Positions 43,080 through 52,857 of a stretch of DNA of 64,000 nucleotides are shown here, piece by piece. The notes under the pieces were generated by a model, which was not told where the DNA came from, searched no databases, and saw only the letters and a program-made list of their open reading frames with translations. The stretch lies in assembly GCF_005047355.1 (NCBI RefSeq), contig NZ_SUMC01000037.1:1-64000 (forward strand), in the 5' to 3' direction. The DNA comes from Actinacidiphila oryziradicis. Lineage in GTDB: Bacteria; Actinomycetota; Actinomycetes; Streptomycetales; Streptomycetaceae. The position numbers were made by a program, and so were the translations under genes. Numbering within the stretch: the stretch's first letter is position 1; every line of letters starts with the position of its first letter.

Positions 43080-43151
43080 CGACCAGCCTATGGTTTATTG
43101 AATCGGTAGAGGCAAAGTATCCGGTGGTTCAAGCCACCTAAGGAGTGTGAC

Positions 43152-43919
43152 GTGTCCGACGATCCCGCCGTCAGTGCGAGCGGCTTCGCACGTGAGAGCC
43201 TGGCCGTCCTCCAGAACATCACCGGGGCTGCTCAGCCCCAGGTGGCAAGCGCCGCCGAACTGTTCGCCGAGTGCGTCACCAACAACGGTGTGATCCAGAC
43301 CTTCGGCACCGGCCACTCCCAGGCCACCGTCATGGAGATCGCCGGCCGCGCCGGCGGGCTCGTCCCGACCAACCGGCTCAGTATCGCGGACCTGGTGCTC
43401 TTCGGCGGTGAGGACCCCGCCGTACTTGACGACCTCCTGCTCGAACGGCGCCCGGGCATCGCCGAACGGCTCTACGCTCTCGCCGCACCCCGCCCCGAGG
43501 ACCTCTTCGTCATCGTCTCCAACTCCGGCGTCAACAGCGTCATCGTCGAGATGGCGCTCCACGCCAAGGGGCGCGGCCACCGCATCCTCGCCATCACCTC
43601 CCTCGCCCACACCGACTCCGTCCCCGCCACCCACCCCAGCGGCCGCAAACTCGCCGACCTCGCCGATGTCGTCCTCGACAACGCCGCCCCACGCGGCGAC
43701 GCACTCCTCCCCCTCCCCGCCGGCGGCGCCGTCTGCGCACTCTCGACGCTGACCGCCGTCATGCTGGTCCAAATGGTTGTCGCCGAGGCCGCCGCCCTGC
43801 TCATCGCCGCCGGCCAGCGGCCCCCCGTCTACGTGTCCGCCAATGTGCCCGGCGGCTTCGAGGGCAACCTGGAGCTCGAGCAGCGCTACGAAGGCCGGCT
43901 TCGCCGCACCGCGAGCTAA
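43152..43919 (+). CDS. SIS-domain sugar isomerase/MurQ-like protein
   Basis: A 255-residue phosphosugar-binding protein. GTG 43152 follows AAGGAGTG. SIS motifs: GVIQTFGTGHSQATVMEIAG near the N-terminus and LFVIVSNSGVNSVIVEMALH for the Ser-rich sugar-phosphate loop. LPLPAGGAVCALSTLTAVML is a long helix. It resembles proteins annotated 'sugar isomerase domain-containing', relatives of MurNAc-6-P etherase. The RpiR neighbour supports amino-sugar metabolism. No transporter is adjacent. Confidence 0.85.
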   Translation: MSDDPAVSASGFARESLAVLQNITGAAQPQVASAAELFAECVTNNGVIQTFGTGHSQATVMEIAGRAGGLVPTNRLSIADLVLFGGEDPAVLDDLLLERRPGIAERLYALAAPRPEDLFVIVSNSGVNSVIVEMALHAKGRGHRILAITSLAHTDSVPATHPSGRKLADLADVVLDNAAPRGDALLPLPAGGAVCALSTLTAVMLVQMVVAEAAALLIAAGQRPPVYVSANVPGGFEGNLELEQRYEGRLRRTAS

Positions 43920-44162
43920 CGCCTGCCGCGGCCCCGCGCGGCGTCCGGCGCCTCCGCCCGGGTGTCCGTGTCCGGGCCCACGCTGGAAACGGGGCCTGGG
44001 CCGGAGCCCCGGTTTCGGGAAGGGGCGGGGAGGGGAGAGCGCCGCAGGTGCCAGGGTCCGCCGGACATGGCTGGCTGGCGCCCGGCCCGCGCTGGTCCCG
44101 CCTACGCCGCCCCGCCGGTATCCCGCCGGGGCGGCCTGAGGCGGGACGGCGGGGTCAGGAAT

Positions 44163-45194
44163 TCAGCGTCCCGCCAGCCAGCGGTCCTCGGCCGCGTAGT
44201 CGAAGATGCTGCCGTAGAGCGTGGCCATCCGAGGGAACACCTCGCGCCAGTCGCGCTCACGCAGGGCGTCCAGGGTCCAGCCGATGGTCTCCGGCAGCGA
44301 GTCCTCGTAGGTCGTCACCGCGCGGTAGCCCAGCTCCCGCTCCGCCGCGGACATGTCGGACACCGCCGGCCGCGGTACGGACCACGGCGAAGCCCCGACA
44401 TTCTCCGCGGGCGGGGGACCGTCCACGAGCACCGTCTCGCACGAATACCCCAGCACCGCGTCGATCGCCGCCCCGATCTCCGCCACCGTCGGGGTACGCG
44501 GATCCACGGCGTTGAGTACCCGGGAGCCCGGCCGGTGTGCCGCGAGCCGCACCAGCTCGGCGATGTTCGAGGTGTGCGCCGGGCTGAAGAGGCTCTCCCC
44601 GTTGTAGGCGAGGACCCGCACCGGCCGCTTGTCCAGTGCCCGCTTGATGAAGTACAGCTCACGCAGCATCGGGCTGTACCGGCCATGGATCGCCCCGGCC
44701 CGCAGCAGCGTCGCCGGCAGCCGGTCGCCCGCCGCGAGCAACTCCTGCTCCAGGGCGACCTTCTTCGTGCCGTAGCTGAGCTCGCCGGGCTCCACGGTGC
44801 GGTACGTCTCCGGAATCGGGACAGGGTAATGGGGGAAGCCGTCCGGTTCCTCCTGGGTGTCGAAGCCACGGCCCTGGTCGTCCTCGTACACCGCGCAGCT
44901 GGAGATCACCACGGCCGATCCGATCCGTTCCGCCAACCCGGTCAGCTGCCGCGCGTGTTCCTGTCCGTACGCGACGCAGTCCAGCAGCACGTCGGTGCCG
45001 TCCCCGAGCGCCGCCGCCAGCGCCGCGGTGTCCTCGCGGTCCACGGCGACGCTCCGCACCCCCTCAGGCCACTCACTGTCGGCGCCACCCCCGCGTGAAG
45101 CCGCCCGCACCTCCCAACCGTCCTTCGCGAGCGCGCGTACCGCTGCCCGGCCGATCTGCCCCGTCGCCCCGATCACAAAAGCTGTTCCCCTCAT
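44163..45194 (-). CDS. NAD-dependent epimerase/dehydratase-family protein
   Basis: A 343-residue extended short-chain dehydrogenase. ATG 45194: MRGTAFVIGATGQIGRAAVR, with the GxxGxxG NAD(P) loop. VVISSCAVYEDDQG and LSYGTKKVALEQELL resemble the Ser-Tyr-xxx-Lys catalytic set (here YGTKK). The C-terminal substrate domain contains GASPWSVPRPAVSDMSAAER and TTYEDSLPETIGWTLDALRE. It is monocistronic. The substrate, probably a nucleotide sugar or similar, is unknown. The ~240 bp between it and the SIS gene shows nothing recognisable. Confidence 0.85.
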   Translation of the reverse strand: MRGTAFVIGATGQIGRAAVRALAKDGWEVRAASRGGGADSEWPEGVRSVAVDREDTAALAAALGDGTDVLLDCVAYGQEHARQLTGLAERIGSAVVISSCAVYEDDQGRGFDTQEEPDGFPHYPVPIPETYRTVEPGELSYGTKKVALEQELLAAGDRLPATLLRAGAIHGRYSPMLRELYFIKRALDKRPVRVLAYNGESLFSPAHTSNIAELVRLAAHRPGSRVLNAVDPRTPTVAEIGAAIDAVLGYSCETVLVDGPPPAENVGASPWSVPRPAVSDMSAAERELGYRAVTTYEDSLPETIGWTLDALRERDWREVFPRMATLYGSIFDYAAEDRWLAGR

Positions 45195-45408
45195 ACCCGG
45201 GACGCTATGGCGAGTGGGGCGCCCGCGGCCAGAGGAGTTCGCCCTGCGCTGATCAGCCGGCAGCGCAACCGCGCCGCGTTTGACCGCCGTTGCTCCGAAG
45301 CTGAGGATTCGTCGGGCATTCAACAAATACTGTGACGCCTCTCGACTCCCGCGCGGCGATGGCGGAATACTGCTTCCGCATGCCGGGCACATTAACGCGG
45401 AGGCACAG

Positions 45409-46797
45409 ATGAGTTCATGGGGCGTCCCCCAGGTCCTGCACCGTTCCAGGACCGTTGCACCCCCGGGCTGGAGTCGCTGGCTGGTCCCGCCTGCCGCGCT
45501 CTCCATCCACCTCGCCATCGGCCAGGCCTACGCCTGGAGCGTCTTCAAGCCCCCGCTGGAGTCCTCGCTCCACCTTTCCGGCACCCTCAGTGCCCTCCCC
45601 TTCCAGCTCGGCATCGTCATGCTCGGGCTCTCCGCCGCCTTCGGCGGCACACTCGTCGAGCGGAACGGCCCCCGCTGGGCGATGGCCGTCTCGCTGGTCT
45701 GTTTCTCCTCCGGCTTCCTGATCGCCTCCCTCGGCGCCGCCACCCGCCAGTACTGGCTGGTCGTCCTCGGCTATGGATTCGTCGGCGGCATCGGACTCGG
45801 CATCGGCTACATCTCACCGGTCTCGACCCTCATGAAGTGGTTCCCCGACAGGCCTGGCATGGCCACCGGAATCGCCATCATGGGCTTCGGCGGCGGCGCC
45901 CTCATCGCCTCCCCCTGGTCCGGCCAGATGCTGTCCTCCTTCGGCAGCGGAAACGGCGGAATCGCCGAGGCCTTCCTTGTCCACGGGCTGGTCTACGCCG
46001 CCTTCATGTCACTCGGCGTCCTCCTGGTCCGCGTGCCGCCCGACGGCTGGACCCCCAAGGGCTGGACGGCCCCCACCGCCACGCTCCGGCTGGTCAGCGC
46101 CGCCAACGTCTCTGCCCGCAACGCCATCCGCACCCCGCAGTTCTGGTGTCTGTGGGTGCTGCTCTGCTGCAACGTGACCGCCGGCATCGGCATCCTGGAG
46201 AAGGCCGCCCCCATGGTGACGGACTTCTTCACCGGCACCTCGCAAGCCGTCGGCGCCGGCGCGGCCGTCGGCTTCGTCGCGATGCTCTCCCTCGCCAACA
46301 TGGCCGGCCGGTTCATCTGGTCCAGCACCTCAGACGTCATCGGCCGTAAGAACATATACCGGATCTACCTCGGCGCCGGAGCCCTGTCCTACCTGGTCAT
46401 CGGCCTCGCGGGGAACGCCTCCAAACCGCTCTTCATCATCTGCACCATGCTCATTCTCTCCTTCTACGGAGGCGGCTTCGCCACCATCCCCGCCTACCTG
46501 AAGGATCTCTTCGGCACCTACCAGGTCGGTGCCATCCACGGCCGTCTGCTCACCGCCTGGTCGACAGCGGGCGTCCTCGGACCGCTGATCGTCAATGCCA
46601 TCGCCGACGCCCAGAAGTCGGCCGGCCACACCGGGCCCGACCTCTACACCGTCTCCGTGTACATCATGGTGGGCCTGCTGCTCGTCGGCTTCGTGGCGAA
46701 CGAGCTGATCCGCCCCGTGAACGCCCGATACCACGAGCCGTCCGTCGCCGCCCAGCCCGCGGTCGGCGTCACCGTCACCGAAGGAGGCAAGGCATGA
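45409..46797 (+). CDS. OFA-family (oxalate/formate antiporter-like) MFS transporter
   Basis: A 462-residue transporter with 12 predicted helices. ATG 45409 follows CGGAGGCACAG. The OFA hallmark is LSIHLAIGQAYAWSVFKPPL in helix 1. GYGFVGGIGLGIGYISPVST and LMKWFPDRPGMATGIAIMGF follow, then FWCLWVLLCCNVTAGIGILE in the second half. The family moves small monocarboxylates or dicarboxylates; the actual solute is not deducible. Its TGA overlaps the ATG of a 51-residue membrane peptide, the known small companion of actinobacterial OFA proteins. Confidence 0.92.
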   Translation: MSSWGVPQVLHRSRTVAPPGWSRWLVPPAALSIHLAIGQAYAWSVFKPPLESSLHLSGTLSALPFQLGIVMLGLSAAFGGTLVERNGPRWAMAVSLVCFSSGFLIASLGAATRQYWLVVLGYGFVGGIGLGIGYISPVSTLMKWFPDRPGMATGIAIMGFGGGALIASPWSGQMLSSFGSGNGGIAEAFLVHGLVYAAFMSLGVLLVRVPPDGWTPKGWTAPTATLRLVSAANVSARNAIRTPQFWCLWVLLCCNVTAGIGILEKAAPMVTDFFTGTSQAVGAGAAVGFVAMLSLANMAGRFIWSSTSDVIGRKNIYRIYLGAGALSYLVIGLAGNASKPLFIICTMLILSFYGGGFATIPAYLKDLFGTYQVGAIHGRLLTAWSTAGVLGPLIVNAIADAQKSAGHTGPDLYTVSVYIMVGLLLVGFVANELIRPVNARYHEPSVAAQPAVGVTVTEGGKA

Positions 46798-46949
46798 GCG
46801 GCCCCGCCCCGTCCCCCGCCCCCGACACCGCCGCGCCCGCGAAGGACCGCCGCCCGCTGATACTGCTGGCCTGGCTATGGGTCGCCGCCCCCCTCGCCTA
46901 CGGCTTGTACGAGCTGTTCCAGAAGGTGGCCAAACTCTTCAACGGCTGA
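46794..46949 (+). CDS. MFS transporter small subunit (51 residues)
   Basis: A very short gene starting at ATG 46794, which overlaps the transporter stop (ATGA). It encodes a Pro/Ala-rich N-terminus (MSGPAPSPAPDTAAPAKDR), one membrane helix (LILLAWLWVAAPLAYGLYEL) and a short basic end (FQKVAKLFNG). Such single-helix peptides follow OFA transporters in many actinobacteria. Tight coupling suggests they assemble with the transporter, but the function is untested. Confidence 0.8.
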   Translation: MSGPAPSPAPDTAAPAKDRRPLILLAWLWVAAPLAYGLYELFQKVAKLFNG

Positions 46950-46980
46950 CCGACTCGGCCCGACCGGCCCGCCGACCGAC

Positions 46981-47694
46981 CTACCGGCCCTTGCGCAGCC
47001 GCGCCCTGACCCCGTGCGGCTGCAGCTCGGCTTTGACGTCCGAGGCGTACTGGTCCACATACTCCTGTCCCGACATCGCCAGGATCGCGTACATGATCTC
47101 GTCGGTGGCAGAACGCACCACATACCGCTCGCTGTCCATCCCGGCGAACCGCGAGAACTCCAGCGGCTCACCGAACCGGATCGTCACCCGCCCGATCCGC
47201 GGCAGCCTCCTCCCCGGCGGCTGGATCTCGAACGTTCCCACCATCGCGCAGGGAATGACCGGCACTTGCGCCTTCAGCGCCATTACCGCGACCCCGACGC
47301 GCCCCTTGTAGAGCCGGCCGTCGGGCGAGCGGGTGCCCTCCGGGTAGATACCCAGCAGCTCCCCCCTGCTCAGTACCCCGAGCCCTTCCCTGATCGCGGC
47401 CTGTCCGGCGCTCCCCCCGGAGCGGTCCACCGGGATCTGCCCCGCGCTCCGGAAGAACGCCGCGATCAGCCGCCCCCTGAGTCCGGGACCGGTGAAGTAC
47501 TCCTGCTTGGCGAGGAAGGTGATCCGGCGGGGCAGGATCGCCGGCATCAGGAAGTGGTCGGAGAACGACAGATGATTGCCCGCGACGATCGCCGCGCCCT
47601 CGGCCGGGATGTGCTCCATCCCTTCGATCGCGGGCCGGAACAGCAGCCGCAGCAGCGGCCCGAGGATCACGTACTTCAGCAGTCGGTAAAACAC
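46981..47694 (-). CDS. 1-acylglycerol-3-phosphate acyltransferase-like protein (PlsC)
   Basis: A 237-residue membrane-associated acyltransferase that makes phosphatidic acid or a related lipid. GTG 47694 opens VFYRLLKYVILGPLLRLLFR, an N-terminal hydrophobic anchor. Motif I AIVAGNHLSFSDHFLMPA (HxxxxD), motif II near GQIPVDRSGGS, motif III LLGIYPEGTRSPDGRLYKGR and motif IV VPVIPCAMVGT are all present. The C-terminus is Arg-rich. Confidence 0.92.
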   Translation of the reverse strand: MFYRLLKYVILGPLLRLLFRPAIEGMEHIPAEGAAIVAGNHLSFSDHFLMPAILPRRITFLAKQEYFTGPGLRGRLIAAFFRSAGQIPVDRSGGSAGQAAIREGLGVLSRGELLGIYPEGTRSPDGRLYKGRVGVAVMALKAQVPVIPCAMVGTFEIQPPGRRLPRIGRVTIRFGEPLEFSRFAGMDSERYVVRSATDEIMYAILAMSGQEYVDQYASDVKAELQPHGVRARLRKGR

Positions 47695-47868
47695 GGCAGG
47701 TCCCCCTATGCTCCCGGTGACTTCCGAAACCGTAGTGCGGAAGTCACCGCGAAGGGAGAGGACGCGCGGCCCGCGAGCCTCCCCCCGTCCCCAGTGGAGG
47801 GCGCCGCCACGCCGGAAAGGGCAGGCACGCGGGGACACTGACCCCCTGCGGCCTCACCCGCAACGGCA

Positions 47869-48034
47869 TCAGGAACGCACGAGGAACGCCACAGCGAAGG
47901 CGCCGCCCGAACCGCCCGGCCGCTGCACGGTATTCGAGAAGACCGGAAGCCGAGCCGGCCCCGAGGCCGCGGACTCCGGCGACCGCGATATCGAAGAACG
48001 GCGTCATCACCAGGCCCATGGTGAAGCCGGTGGC
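47869..48034 (-). pseudogene. MFS (DHA2-type) exporter remnant
   Basis: The minus strand reads GFTMGLVMTPFFDIAVAGVR, then GAGSASGLL. After a frame change it continues NTVQRPGGSGGAFAVAFLVR to a stop at 47869. This is the helix-11 to helix-12 region of EmrB/QacA-like exporters (SASGxxNxxQQxGG). The rest is missing. In another frame (48007-48129) a 40-codon ORF begins MRRARTVAVAALSLSVCLAG, signal-peptide-like, and runs into this debris. Other sequence from 47695 to 48192 is not recognisable. Confidence 0.6.
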
Positions 48035-48192
48035 CTGACCGGGGTGAGCTGACAGGCGGTGGCGCCTGTGCCTGCGAGGCACACGGACAGCGACAGCGCG
48101 GCGACGGCGACCGTTCTGGCCCGCCGCATAGCCGAGCCAGGCCTGGCCGCGCCGGGAGGCGCATAACGTACGGTCGGCGCGGCCCGCAGCCG

Positions 48193-48354
48193 TCAACGCT
48201 GCCCACCGGTCGCGAACACGCCCACCGTCGCCAGGCCCAATACCACCCAGGCGAACCACAGCCAGCCGTTCGCGCCCAGCGCAACCGAGTACGCGCTGAT
48301 CACCACCAGGCACGCGACGGTGCACACCGTCATCGTCTTCGCGGATGTCGGCAT
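48193..48354 (-). CDS. Small membrane protein (53 residues)
   Basis: ATG 48354 begins MPTSAKTMTVCTVACLVVIS. It has two hydrophobic helices: TVCTVACLVVISAYSVAL, then WLWFAWVVLGLATVGVFA, with GANG between. A TGA follows at 48193. This pattern is frequent in Streptomyces as a conserved hypothetical membrane peptide. Coding is supported by C/G-ending codons and a coherent two-helix hairpin. Function unknown. Confidence 0.65.
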   Translation of the reverse strand: MPTSAKTMTVCTVACLVVISAYSVALGANGWLWFAWVVLGLATVGVFATGGQR

Positions 48355-48421
48355 TCGCGCCCTCTTCCCCGGCGGCCTGCGGCAGCCCGGACTCCATAGT
48401 CCCCCGGGCGCCGCCCGCGCG

Positions 48422-49447
48422 CTACCACTCGCCGTCCGTCACCTGTCCCTTGTCCCTGCCCGGGTTCGAGACCTGGCCGGGCTGCGGTTGCGTCCACGGC
48501 TGCTGGTCCTCGCCGAGCCGGTCGCCGACGGGACGGACGTCCGCCAGCGGCCCCGCCGCCGGCAGATCCTCCGCGTCGGCGTCGTAGTAGTCGAACCACG
48601 GCAGTCCCGCCTGGGTGTACGCGGCCCGGTCCACCGGGGACGGCGGCGGCCCCTCGCCGGTGATCTGCCGCCACTGCGGAGCTGTCGCCAGATGCACGAA
48701 AACCCGGCCCGACGAGCGCTCACGCCAGTCGCCGGGCCCGCGCTCGTCCCGGTACACCTCCTGCCGCATCCGGCCACCGGCACCCAGCCCCATCGCCGCC
48801 GCGGGCGCCCGCGGCGGCCCTCCCGCCGGCGCAACCATCGGCACCGCACCGCCGTGCGCGGCCTCCTCGGCCGCGACCCCCCACGGCCCGCGCGAGGACA
48901 CGCTGCGCCGCGCCTGCTCGGCCCGCCATGCCACCAGCGGCCCCTCGCCCAGCTCGAAGACCTGTAACTGCACCCCGCCCCAGACCTCCTCGCCGGAGAA
49001 CTGGCCCTCCACGGTCGCCCCGAGTCCCAGCGGCACCGCGACGAACTGCCGGATCGTCCCGGAACCGGAATTGATGCCGTCCAGCCATGGCTGGCGGGGG
49101 AGTACCACGTAGTTCTGCGGATCCTGCGAGAGCTGGTCGCTCCACGGCCGCCCGGACACCGCGCACACCTTGCCCACCCCGACCTGCAGCGCCGCGGGGG
49201 CCGCGGCCGAGAAGCTCAGCCACATCGCCTCCCGCTGGTACACCGGCAGGAACACGCCGCCGCGCGTCATCCACTCGGCGGGTGCCCGGTCCGGATAGTC
49301 CGCCACCGCCCGCAGCGGGAACGCGCCCAGCCCCGGTGGCAACGGATGTGTGCCGGTCTCCGGCAGCCGCAGCGTACGCATGAAGCGCACCGTCACCCCG
49401 CCCGGCAGCTGTAGCGCAGCCCCCGATATCCGCACCGCGCCGCCCAT
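48422..49447 (-). CDS. Conserved streptomycete hypothetical protein
   Basis: A 341-residue soluble protein with no signal peptide: MGGAVRISGAALQLPGGVTV, PLRAVADYPDRAPAEWMTRG, GVFLPVYQREAMWLSFSA, PRQPWLDGINSGSGTIRQFV and GQFSGEEVWGGVQLQVFELG. The block with WLDGIN...GTIRQFVAVPLG is a feature I associate with a widespread actinobacterial family of unknown role. The C-terminus is Pro/Gln/Asp-rich and probably disordered. It lies 16 bp after the CtaG-like gene and may be co-transcribed. Confidence 0.75.
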   Translation of the reverse strand: MGGAVRISGAALQLPGGVTVRFMRTLRLPETGTHPLPPGLGAFPLRAVADYPDRAPAEWMTRGGVFLPVYQREAMWLSFSAAAPAALQVGVGKVCAVSGRPWSDQLSQDPQNYVVLPRQPWLDGINSGSGTIRQFVAVPLGLGATVEGQFSGEEVWGGVQLQVFELGEGPLVAWRAEQARRSVSSRGPWGVAAEEAAHGGAVPMVAPAGGPPRAPAAAMGLGAGGRMRQEVYRDERGPGDWRERSSGRVFVHLATAPQWRQITGEGPPPSPVDRAAYTQAGLPWFDYYDADAEDLPAAGPLADVRPVGDRLGEDQQPWTQPQPGQVSNPGRDKGQVTDGEW

Positions 49448-49463
49448 CCGGGCCTCCGTCCCC

Positions 49464-50423
49464 TCAGCCGCGGCTGCGCCCCTGCAACGATGCCAGGTAG
49501 TCGTTGTAGGCGGTCAGTTCCGCGTCCCCGTCCCGATCCGCCGCACGGTCCTGGCGCCGCGTCTGGCGTTGCTCGGAGGTGTACCACTGGAACAGTAGCG
49601 CCACCAGCACGATGACCGACGGGATCTCGCTGAACGCCCAGGCGATCCCGCCGGCCGCGACCTGGTCGCCCAGCGGATCGATGCCCAGCGACGCCGGCGG
49701 GTGCAGGAAGGTCGTCACCATGGGCTCGCTCGCCATCATCAGAGCGATTCCGAAGAACGCGTGGAACGGCATGCCCGCGAACAACTCCAGCATGCGCATC
49801 ACATATCCCGGCCGGTGCGGCCCTGGGTCCACGCCCATGATCGGCCAGAAGAACACCAGGCCGACCGCCAGGAAATGAACCATCATCGCGATGTGCCCGG
49901 CCCGGCTGCCCATCAGGAAGTCGAACAACGGAGAGAAGTACAGCCCGTACAGGCTCGCGATGAAGAGCGGGATCGTAAACGCCGGATGCGTGATCACCCG
50001 CATATAACGGCTGTGCAGGAAGGCCGCCAGCAGCTCGCGCGGGCCCTTGTGTCCTCGCGCTGCCGTCGGCAGCGCGCGCAGCGCGAGGGTGACCGGCGCG
50101 CCCAGCAGCAGGAGGATCGGGGAGACCATGCTGATTATCATGTGTTGCACCATGTGCACGCTGAACATCACCATGCCGTAGTCGTTCAGCGCGGTGCACA
50201 TCGCGACGCCCACCGTCAGCACCCCGCAGACGAAGGCGATCGTGCGGCCCACCGGCCAGCGGTCGCCGCGCCGCCGCAGCCGGACCACCCCGTACCCGTA
50301 CAGGGCAAGGGCCAGCAGGCAGCCGACGAAGAAGAACGGATCCGCGCTGAACTCCAGCCCCCGCCCGAGAGTGAACGGCGGCAGGTCCGTGTTCATGTGC
50401 ATGCCGTGTCCGCCGTGGTCCAT
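49464..50423 (-). CDS. Cytochrome c oxidase assembly protein, CtaG/DUF1404 type
   Basis: A 319-residue membrane protein with about seven helices. The His/Met-rich start (MDHGGHGMHMN) may bind copper. Family features: FSVHMVQHMIISMVSPILLL, PVTLALRALPTAARG, AMMVHFLAVGLVFFWPIMGV and PFHAFFGIALMMASEP, as in the caa3_CtaG family thought to deliver Cu to cytochrome oxidase. ATG 50423; an acidic/Gln-rich tail ends LTAYNDYLASLQGRSRG. It is followed closely by the conserved hypothetical. Confidence 0.88.
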   Translation of the reverse strand: MDHGGHGMHMNTDLPPFTLGRGLEFSADPFFFVGCLLALALYGYGVVRLRRRGDRWPVGRTIAFVCGVLTVGVAMCTALNDYGMVMFSVHMVQHMIISMVSPILLLLGAPVTLALRALPTAARGHKGPRELLAAFLHSRYMRVITHPAFTIPLFIASLYGLYFSPLFDFLMGSRAGHIAMMVHFLAVGLVFFWPIMGVDPGPHRPGYVMRMLELFAGMPFHAFFGIALMMASEPMVTTFLHPPASLGIDPLGDQVAAGGIAWAFSEIPSVIVLVALLFQWYTSEQRQTRRQDRAADRDGDAELTAYNDYLASLQGRSRG

Positions 50424-50626
50424 CCGTCACTCTCCTGATACGCGCCCGCGGTGGCCGCCGCCCGAAGTCCGGCATTGTGCCGATTCGACCGGTCCGCCCG
50501 CACCAGCCTAGAGCCGCCCCCGCTCGCCGCCCGCGCCGGGGCCCTGCGGCACGCCGCCCGCCCACCGGGCGGCGGCCGACAGCGGACGCACCGGCCCCCG
50601 GCCCGCCGTCGGCCGAGCAGCCGGCG

Positions 50627-51652
<1,026 letters not shown>

Positions 51653-51816
51653 TGCTTTCGTAACTCCCGCAGCTCAACCGGAGGACCGGACCCCGTTGTC
51701 CGGCTGGACCGCGGCGCGACGCCGCATTTCTCACGATACCGAGCCGGGTGCGGGCGGCGCGGGGCCGCCCGCACTACGGACAGGTGCGCGCGAGTGAACA
51801 TCAGGTGCCCGGGGCC

Positions 51817-52076
51817 TTAAGAGGCCGCGCGAATAGGTGGGGCGGCGTCGCGTGCCGAGCTGTGACATCAGCCGACTCCGTCGGCGGGGGCGCCTGGAAG
51901 TGTTGCCGTCGGTGTCGGTCGACGACTCTCCCCCAGACTCCGTCCGGGAGGTGCCCCCACCAAGCTCTCGGCTCCGCTCGAGCAGGGGGCACCCCCATCG
52001 CGTCGCCTCGCCCCCAGCCTTCGGCCGGGAGGTGCCCCCACCTTCCTCCGCCCCACCTATTCGCGCGGCCTCTTAA
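51817..52076. mobile_element. 260-bp MITE-like element with perfect 29-bp inverted repeats
   Basis: TTAAGAGGCCGCGCGAATAG plus GTGGGGCGG (51817-51845) is exactly inverted at 52048-52076. The 202-bp interior encodes nothing I recognise and holds at least two copies of the dispersed CCCCCAGnnTTCGGCCGGGAGG-type repeat. The ends are TTAA. A target duplication is not obvious beyond a possible TA/TTAA. It lies 14 bp from the gatD stop. No transposase is inside, so it would need one in trans. Confidence 0.75.
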
Positions 52077-52090
52077 TGGCCGCGCGCCTC

Positions 52091-52819
52091 TTACGCGGGC
52101 TGGCTCGCCGCCGCGATCCGCTCGGTGCGCAGCGCCTCGTACCACTGGTCGTCGACCGGCGGCAGGGCCTTCACATCCAGCGCAAGCTTGATCAGCATGT
52201 CGGCGATGAGGGGGTTGCGGGCCATCACCGGGCCGTGCATGTAGGTGCCGAAGACGGTGTCGTTGTAAGCGCCCTCGGTGCCGTCGCCAGTGCCGTTGCC
52301 ATTGCCGTAACGCGTGGTCGCGAAGGGCCGCGCGGAGGGGCCGAGGTGGGTGATGCCCTGGTGGTTCTCGAAGCCGGTGAGCGGCGGCAGGCCGAGCCGC
52401 GGGTCGATGTCGGCCAGTACGTCGCCGACGCAGCGCTCGCCCTCGCCGCGCACGCTGACCACGTCGAGCAGGCCGAGGCCCGGCTCGGGCTGCCCGAGGT
52501 CGTTGACGAACTCGTGACCGAGAATCTGGTAGCCGGCGCAGACCGAGAAGACGATGGCGCCGTTCCCGACTGCCCGGGCCAGCCCGCCGTCCCGGCGCAG
52601 CCGCTCGGCGGCCAGCCGCTGCGGACGGTCCTCGCCACCGCCGATGAGGTAGATGTCGCCGGAGGTGGGCACCGGCTGATCGGACCGTACGTCGGTCCGG
52701 GTGACGGGGACCCGGCGCTGCTTTGCGCGGCGCTCCACCACCAGGGCGTTGCCCTGGTCGCCGTAGGTGCTCAGCAGGTCGGGGTAGACCCACACCAGGC
52801 GCAGGCTGGACTCGCTCAT
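52091..52819 (-). CDS. gatD: Lipid II glutaminyl amidotransferase, glutaminase subunit GatD
   Basis: A 242-residue class I (cobyric-acid-synthase-like) glutaminase that feeds ammonia to MurT for amidation of peptidoglycan D-Glu. ATG 52819 starts MSESSLRLVWVYPDLLSTYG, with DQGNALVVERRAKQR. The nucleophile Cys is in IVFSVCAGYQILGHEF and the catalytic His in TVFGTYMHGPVMARNP. LTGFENHQGITHLG is a GATase signature. It is downstream of murT with a ~38-bp gap. Confidence 0.94.
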   Translation of the reverse strand: MSESSLRLVWVYPDLLSTYGDQGNALVVERRAKQRRVPVTRTDVRSDQPVPTSGDIYLIGGGEDRPQRLAAERLRRDGGLARAVGNGAIVFSVCAGYQILGHEFVNDLGQPEPGLGLLDVVSVRGEGERCVGDVLADIDPRLGLPPLTGFENHQGITHLGPSARPFATTRYGNGNGTGDGTEGAYNDTVFGTYMHGPVMARNPLIADMLIKLALDVKALPPVDDQWYEALRTERIAAASQPA

Positions 52820-52857
52820 GCTCTCTCTCCTTAGCCTTTGGCCGTCCGGCGGGCTGG

